From Halieaceae bacterium (GTDB taxonomy: Bacteria; Pseudomonadota; Gammaproteobacteria; Pseudomonadales; Halieaceae), in contig WTHO01000043.1 in the NCBI GenBank assembly GCA_011523115.1, forward strand, positions 1 through 10,070: a stretch of DNA of 10,070 nt, written 5' to 3'. Positions within the stretch are counted from its first letter, which is position 1. Every line of letters starts with the position of its first letter. Below are positions 5,409 through 10,070 of this stretch, piece by piece. The translations under genes were made by a program, and so were the position numbers. The notes below the pieces were generated by a model. The model was not told the DNA's origin, ran no database searches, and worked only from the letters and a program-made list of their open reading frames with translations.

Positions 5409-8400
5409 ATGAATCATGCTGTAGATGCGGGCGGCGTCGATCCTCGTACGACACCCTCGCGCGGTCTCTACCGCCCCGACGAGTTTCGGGATAATTGTGG
5501 TTTTGGCTTGATCGCCCATATTCAGGGCGAGGCCAGTCATCGCCTGCTGCAGACCGCCATCGAGTCCCTGACCTGCATGACGCACCGCGGCGGGATTGCC
5601 GCAGACGGGCGCACCGGTGACGGTTGCGGGCTGCTGTTGCAAATGCCGGATGCGTTCATGCGTGCAGAGGCCAAGGCGGCTCTGGGTGTTGACTTGGGTC
5701 AGCACTACGCGGTTGGGATGCTATTTCTAAGCCGTGATACCACCCTGCAGCAACTTGCCCGCGAAGCCATGGAGAGCGCGCTTCAAGCGGAGGGGCTGGC
5801 CGTTTTTGGTTGGCGGGCAGTACCAATCGATGAGAGTGTGTGTGGCGAGATCGCGCTGGACCAGCTGCCCCGAATTGAGCAGGTGTTTGTCGATGCCAAT
5901 GGTATTGACCACGAGCACTGTCTCGGCAAGCTCTACACCGCCCGTCGGAAGGCCGAAATGGCGTTGGCCGACGATCAGGATTTCTACATCTGCAGCCTGT
6001 CTGACCGGGTGGTGTCATACAAAGGCCTCGTCATGCCCGCGGATCTGGAGCGTTTTTACCCGGACCTGAACAACCCCGCGCTGGAAACGGCGATCTGCGT
6101 GTTTCACCAGCGTTTTTCCACCAACACCCTGCCCCGGTGGCCACTCGCCCAGCCGTTTCGTATGTTGGCGCACAACGGCGAGATCAACACCATTGAGGGG
6201 AACCGCAGCTGGTCGAGGGCGCGCACCTCGAAGCTTGATTCGCCGCTGCTACCCGACTTGCAGTCACTGGCGCCGCTGGTTAACACCCAGGGCTCCGACT
6301 CATCGAGCCTCGATAACATGCTCGAGCTGCTGACCACCGGCGGCGTCGAACTCCCCAGAGCGCTCCGTATGTTAATTCCGCCGGCCTGGCAGAATATTGA
6401 GGGCATCGATCCCGATCTAAAGGCGTTCTACCAATACAACGCGATGCACATGGAGCCCTGGGATGGCCCAGCAGGAATCGTGCTAACCGATGGCCGATAC
6501 GCCTGCTGCCTGCTCGATAGAAACGGACTCCGCCCGGCGAGGTGGGTCACCACCGACGACGGGTTCATCACGCTGGCCTCTGAGATCGGCACCTACGGTT
6601 ATCAGCCGGACCAGGTCATTGCCAAGGGAAGGGTGGGCCCGGGCCAGATTTTGGTTGTCGATACCCAAGAGGGCAAGGTGCTCCATACACGAGATATCGA
6701 CGAGTTACTGAAAGTTCGCCAACCGTATAAGCAGTGGTTGAGACAAAATGCGCGCCTGATTGAGGGTAGCTTCACCGGCGAAGCGGTAGCGGCGATTGCG
6801 GGCGCTGAACTCGACGTTTATCAGAAGATGTTTCAGGTGAGTTTTGAGGAGCGTGACCAGGTATTGCGCCCGCTCGCCGAATCGGGAAATGAAGCAGTGG
6901 GCTCTATGGGTGACGATACGCCCATGGCCGTGCTGTCCCGTCAGGAGCGTTCGCTCTATGATTTTTTCCGGCAGAAGTTTGCTCAGGTCACCAACCCTCC
7001 GATTGATCCACTGCGCGAATCGATCGTTATGTCCCTTGAGGTGGATTTGGGCCCTGAGCGAAATATTTTTGAGGAAAATGCTGAGCACGCACGGCGAATC
7101 AGTCTGACTTCCCCGGTGCTGTCCCAGTCCAAATTTCAGACGATTAAGGGGCTGGAGGAGGATAACTTTCGCAGCATCGTGATCGACGCGACCTACGACC
7201 CCTCTGAAGCCAGCCTGAGGCAGGCGCTCGAGGCGGTTTGCAGCAGTGCAGAAGGTGCCGTCCGTGAGGGACACAATATTCTCATTCTCTCTGACCGAAA
7301 TCTTGGGGAGAGCAGGGTCCCGCTGCATAGCCTCTTGGTCACCGGCGCGTTACATCATCACTTGATTCGAACGGGGGTGCGCGCCGAGTGTAACCTCATT
7401 GTCGAATCCGGCAGCGCTCGAGACTCTCATCATGTGGCCTGTTTGCTGGGGTTCGGCGCTACTGCTATCTATCCTTACCTCGCCTACAGTGTGATCGAGG
7501 ATCTGCTGACACGGGGTGAATTGCTGGGCGACCCGCAGGTGTGTCAGAAAAACTTTCGCAAGGGCATCAACAAGGGGCTCTTGAAAATCATGTCCAAGAT
7601 GGGCATCTCCGCGGTGAATTCCTATCGCGGTGCCCAGTTGTTTGAGGCGGTCGGCCTGGATGCCGAGCTCGTGGATATCGCGTTTACCGGAGTGACCTCG
7701 CGAATTGGTGGGGTGACACTGGACCAGCTCGAAAAAGATCAATGGCAGGTGGCGAGTCGAGCGCGATCGCGGCGAAAGACCCTGGATCAAGGAGGCTTGC
7801 TCAAGTACGTGCACGGTGGTGAGTATCACGCTTACAACCCCGACGTCGTGATGAGCCTTCAGTCGGCGGTGGTCAGTGGTGATTATGGGGACTATCAGCG
7901 CTACGCCTCGCACTGTAACGACCGACCGGTCGCGGCGTTACGTGATTTGTTGCGGCTGAAGCTGGCTGAATCGCCTTTGGCGCTTGATGAAGTAGAGCCA
8001 ATCGACAATATCCTGCGGAGATTCGATTCCGCTGGTATGTCACTGGGTGCGCTATCGCCGGAGGCCCACGAAGCACTGGCAATGGGTATGAATCAGATCG
8101 GCGCGAGATCCAACAGCGGCGAAGGTGGTGAGGATCCGGATCGCTACGGTACGAACCGGGTCTCCAAAATCAAACAGATTGCTTCCGGGCGCTTTGGCGT
8201 CACGCCGCACTACCTGGTCAATGCAGAGGTGCTGCAGATCAAAGTTGCTCAAGGTGCCAAGCCCGGAGAGGGCGGTCAGTTGCCCGGGGGCAAAGTCAAT
8301 GAATTGATCGCCAGGCTTCGTTACTCCGTGCCCGGTGTCACGCTGATCTCACCTCCGCCGCATCATGACATCTACTCGATTGAGGATCTGGCGCAGCTCA

Positions 8401-9896
8401 TATTCGATTTGAAGCAGGTGAATCCTGACGCGCTGGTGTCGGTGAAGCTTGTTTCGGAGCCGGGTGTCGGGACGATCGCGGCTGGTGTCACAAAAGCGTA
8501 TGCCGACCTGATCACCATCTCGGGTTACGACGGCGGCACTGCCGCGAGCCCGCTGACCTCTATCCGTTATGCCGGATCACCCTGGGAGCTGGGTATTGCT
8601 GAGGTGCATCAGACACTGCGCGGTAACCGGCTGCGCGGAAAGGTCCGCCTGCAGGCTGATGGCGGTATGAAGACCGGACTCGATGTGGTGAAAGCGGCAA
8701 TCCTGGGTGCTGAAAGTTTTGGGTTCGGCACTGCGCCGATGGTGGCCATGGGGTGCAAGTACCTCCGAATTTGCCACCTCAACAATTGCGCAACGGGTGT
8801 TGCCACCCAAAATGCGCAGTTGCGACAGACCCATTTTGTCGGCGATGTTGAGCGGGTTGTGAACTTCTTCACTTTTGTCGCCACTGAAACGAGAGAGTGG
8901 CTGGCCAAGCTGGGCGTGCGCACCCTCGAAGAATTAATCGGGCGCGTCGATCTGCTCGAGTGCCTCCCCGGCGACACGGCAAAGCAGCAGAGCCTCGATC
9001 TCACACCTATCCTTTGGGTAGATGAAGAGGCAACCGACCAACCCCAGTTTTGTCAGGTGGAAAGTAACGATCCGTTTGACACAGCCGAAAAAGCCAGCCA
9101 GATGATCGCTGATATGTTGCCGGCTATTGAAGCCGCAAGCGGTGGGTCTTTCTCCTACACCGTGACCAACTGTGACCGCTCGATTGGTGCTCGCTTGTCG
9201 GGCGAGATTGCCAAACGCCATGGCAACACGGGAATGGAGACTAACCCGGTGACGGTTCGCTTAACGGGGACAGCGGGGCAGAGCTTCGGTGTCTGGAATG
9301 CGGGCGGACTGCACATGTACCTTGAGGGCGACTGTAACGACTATGTCGGTAAGGGGATGGCTGGCGGCAAGCTGGTGATCGCCCCACCCGAGGGCAGTCG
9401 GTTTGAGAGCCGGGAGACCAGCATCATTGGCAACACCTGCCTTTACGGGGCGACAGGAGGTCGATTGTTCGCTGCGGGTGTGGCGGGAGAGCGTTTCGCA
9501 GTGCGTAATTCTGGCGCCCATGCGGTCATTGAGGGCGCTGGCGACCACTGTTGCGAGTATATGACCGGTGGTTTGGTCACGGTTTTGGGTCCGACCGGGG
9601 TGAACTTTGGCGCCGGTATGACGGGTGGTCTGGCGTTTGTGCTTGACGAAGACCGCGCCTTCATCGACCGCTACAACAGCGAGCTGGTCGAGATCCATCG
9701 GGTTGCGGCAGAGTCCATGGAGGCGCATAGGCATTTTCTCCGCGACAACATCCGTGAGTTCGTCGCCGAGACGGGATCGGCGTGGGGCAACCACCTGCTC
9801 GATAACTTTGAGGACTACGTTGGCAAGTTTTGGCTGGTGAAACCGAAAGCCGCCGACATCAACCAATTACTCTCGCGATTGCGGGATACGGACTGA
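5409..9896 (+). CDS. gltB: Glutamate synthase (NADPH) large subunit
   Basis: This encodes a GltB of 1495 residues (E. coli about 1486), the alpha subunit of NADPH-GOGAT. It hydrolyses glutamine and passes the ammonia through a tunnel to 2-oxoglutarate at FMN. Order: propeptide (1-29); class II glutaminase domain starting at nucleophile C30 (NCGFGLIAH), with RFSTNT (235-240) and HNGEINT (255-261); central domain (about 440-800); FMN-binding synthase domain (about 830-1210) with [28 protein letters not shown] (about 980) and [10 protein letters not shown]; 3Fe-4S cysteines C1116, C1122 and C1127 (C-x5-C-x4-C in [12 protein letters not shown]); and the C-terminal GXGXG beta-helix (about 1285-1425). 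The start is uncertain: ATG 5409 has no clear Shine-Dalgarno sequence, while GTG 5376 or 5379 follows GAGGAG and would give a propeptide of about 40 residues. An in-frame stop at 5358 limits extension. gltD follows 13 bases later. Confidence 0.97.
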   Translation: MNHAVDAGGVDPRTTPSRGLYRPDEFRDNCGFGLIAHIQGEASHRLLQTAIESLTCMTHRGGIAADGRTGDGCGLLLQMPDAFMRAEAKAALGVDLGQHYAVGMLFLSRDTTLQQLAREAMESALQAEGLAVFGWRAVPIDESVCGEIALDQLPRIEQVFVDANGIDHEHCLGKLYTARRKAEMALADDQDFYICSLSDRVVSYKGLVMPADLERFYPDLNNPALETAICVFHQRFSTNTLPRWPLAQPFRMLAHNGEINTIEGNRSWSRARTSKLDSPLLPDLQSLAPLVNTQGSDSSSLDNMLELLTTGGVELPRALRMLIPPAWQNIEGIDPDLKAFYQYNAMHMEPWDGPAGIVLTDGRYACCLLDRNGLRPARWVTTDDGFITLASEIGTYGYQPDQVIAKGRVGPGQILVVDTQEGKVLHTRDIDELLKVRQPYKQWLRQNARLIEGSFTGEAVAAIAGAELDVYQKMFQVSFEERDQVLRPLAESGNEAVGSMGDDTPMAVLSRQERSLYDFFRQKFAQVTNPPIDPLRESIVMSLEVDLGPERNIFEENAEHARRISLTSPVLSQSKFQTIKGLEEDNFRSIVIDATYDPSEASLRQALEAVCSSAEGAVREGHNILILSDRNLGESRVPLHSLLVTGALHHHLIRTGVRAECNLIVESGSARDSHHVACLLGFGATAIYPYLAYSVIEDLLTRGELLGDPQVCQKNFRKGINKGLLKIMSKMGISAVNSYRGAQLFEAVGLDAELVDIAFTGVTSRIGGVTLDQLEKDQWQVASRARSRRKTLDQGGLLKYVHGGEYHAYNPDVVMSLQSAVVSGDYGDYQRYASHCNDRPVAALRDLLRLKLAESPLALDEVEPIDNILRRFDSAGMSLGALSPEAHEALAMGMNQIGARSNSGEGGEDPDRYGTNRVSKIKQIASGRFGVTPHYLVNAEVLQIKVAQGAKPGEGGQLPGGKVNELIARLRYSVPGVTLISPPPHHDIYSIEDLAQLIFDLKQVNPDALVSVKLVSEPGVGTIAAGVTKAYADLITISGYDGGTAASPLTSIRYAGSPWELGIAEVHQTLRGNRLRGKVRLQADGGMKTGLDVVKAAILGAESFGFGTAPMVAMGCKYLRICHLNNCATGVATQNAQLRQTHFVGDVERVVNFFTFVATETREWLAKLGVRTLEELIGRVDLLECLPGDTAKQQSLDLTPILWVDEEATDQPQFCQVESNDPFDTAEKASQMIADMLPAIEAASGGSFSYTVTNCDRSIGARLSGEIAKRHGNTGMETNPVTVRLTGTAGQSFGVWNAGGLHMYLEGDCNDYVGKGMAGGKLVIAPPEGSRFESRETSIIGNTCLYGATGGRLFAAGVAGERFAVRNSGAHAVIEGAGDHCCEYMTGGLVTVLGPTGVNFGAGMTGGLAFVLDEDRAFIDRYNSELVEIHRVAAESMEAHRHFLRDNIREFVAETGSAWGNHLLDNFEDYVGKFWLVKPKAADINQLLSRLRDTD

Positions 9897-9909
9897 GGCA
9901 TACCCACTG

Positions 9910-10070
9910 ATGAGTGCACGGCTGGCCAACCCGTTTCAGTTTCTTGACGTCGACCGTAAGGACCCGGCCAAGAAGGACATGGATACTCGCACGGAAGCCT
10001 TCGTCGAGATCTACGATCCCTTCACCCAAAAGCAGGCGGCGGAGCAGTCTCACCGCTGTCTGGAGTGCGG
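9910..10070 (+). CDS. gltD: Glutamate synthase (NADPH) small subunit (5' end only)
   Basis: These are the first 53 codons of GltD, the FAD-containing beta subunit that takes electrons from NADPH and passes them through 4Fe-4S clusters to the GltB FMN. The gene continues past the window end. The visible protein begins MSARLANPFQFLDVDRKDPA, then RTEAFVEIYDPFT, and ends in HRCLECG, the start of the conserved N-terminal cysteine motif that holds a 4Fe-4S cluster. The start at ATG 9910 follows GAGG (9895-9898), which overlaps the gltB stop, at a spacing of 11 bases. The 13-base gap after gltB indicates a gltBD operon, as in most proteobacteria. Confidence 0.93.
   Translation, partial: MSARLANPFQFLDVDRKDPAKKDMDTRTEAFVEIYDPFTQKQAAEQSHRCLEC

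Noticed and set aside
5306..5494. Plus-strand frame of 62 codons across the aroB-gltB spacer, a possible leader peptide
   Set aside because: It would start at a TTG inside the candidate -35 box, has no ribosome binding site, and runs about 85 bases into gltB in another frame.
6705..7328. Antisense open frame of 207 codons opposite gltB, with others at 7350-7913 (187 codons) and 9261-9866 (201 codons)
   Set aside because: They lie fully inside gltB, show no recognisable family motifs or ribosome binding sites, and are expected by chance opposite a long GC-rich gene whose codon bias suppresses antisense stops.

Overview
The window looks like a chromosomal housekeeping region from a gammaproteobacterium with a fairly GC-rich genome. 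The gene order pilN-pilO-pilP-pilQ-aroK-aroB followed by gltB-gltD is the classic gammaproteobacterial arrangement. In many relatives (enterics, pseudomonads) a SPOR-domain damX-like gene follows aroB; here none lies between aroB and gltB. By recall this layout suggests a marine group such as Cellvibrionales/Halieaceae, but that placement is inference and was not tested.

Layout, all on the plus strand: positions 1-265 are the 3' end of pilN; 262-882 pilO; 872-1417 pilP; 1433-3604 pilQ; 3613-4164 aroK; 4189-5286 aroB; a 122-base gap holding a candidate promoter and several stem-loops; 5409-9896 gltB (start uncertain, possibly 5376); 9910-10070 the 5' end of gltD. Neighbouring genes from pilN to aroB overlap or sit 8-24 bases apart, so they are probably one transcript.

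The genes form three functional units. PilN, PilO and PilP make the periplasmic alignment complex that links the inner-membrane type IV pilus motor to the outer-membrane secretin PilQ. AroK and AroB are shikimate-pathway enzymes (shikimate kinase and 3-dehydroquinate synthase). GltB and GltD are the large and small subunits of NADPH-dependent glutamate synthase, the second half of the GS-GOGAT ammonia-assimilation route.

All full genes look intact, with expected lengths and key residues. I see no mobile element, CRISPR array, tRNA/rRNA gene or defence system, and no convincing undescribed system. The most unusual local details are an in-frame 15-base tandem repeat that lengthens the N-region of the PilQ signal peptide, and the structured aroB-gltB spacer in which a GNRA-capped hairpin covers the only good ribosome binding site near the gltB start.
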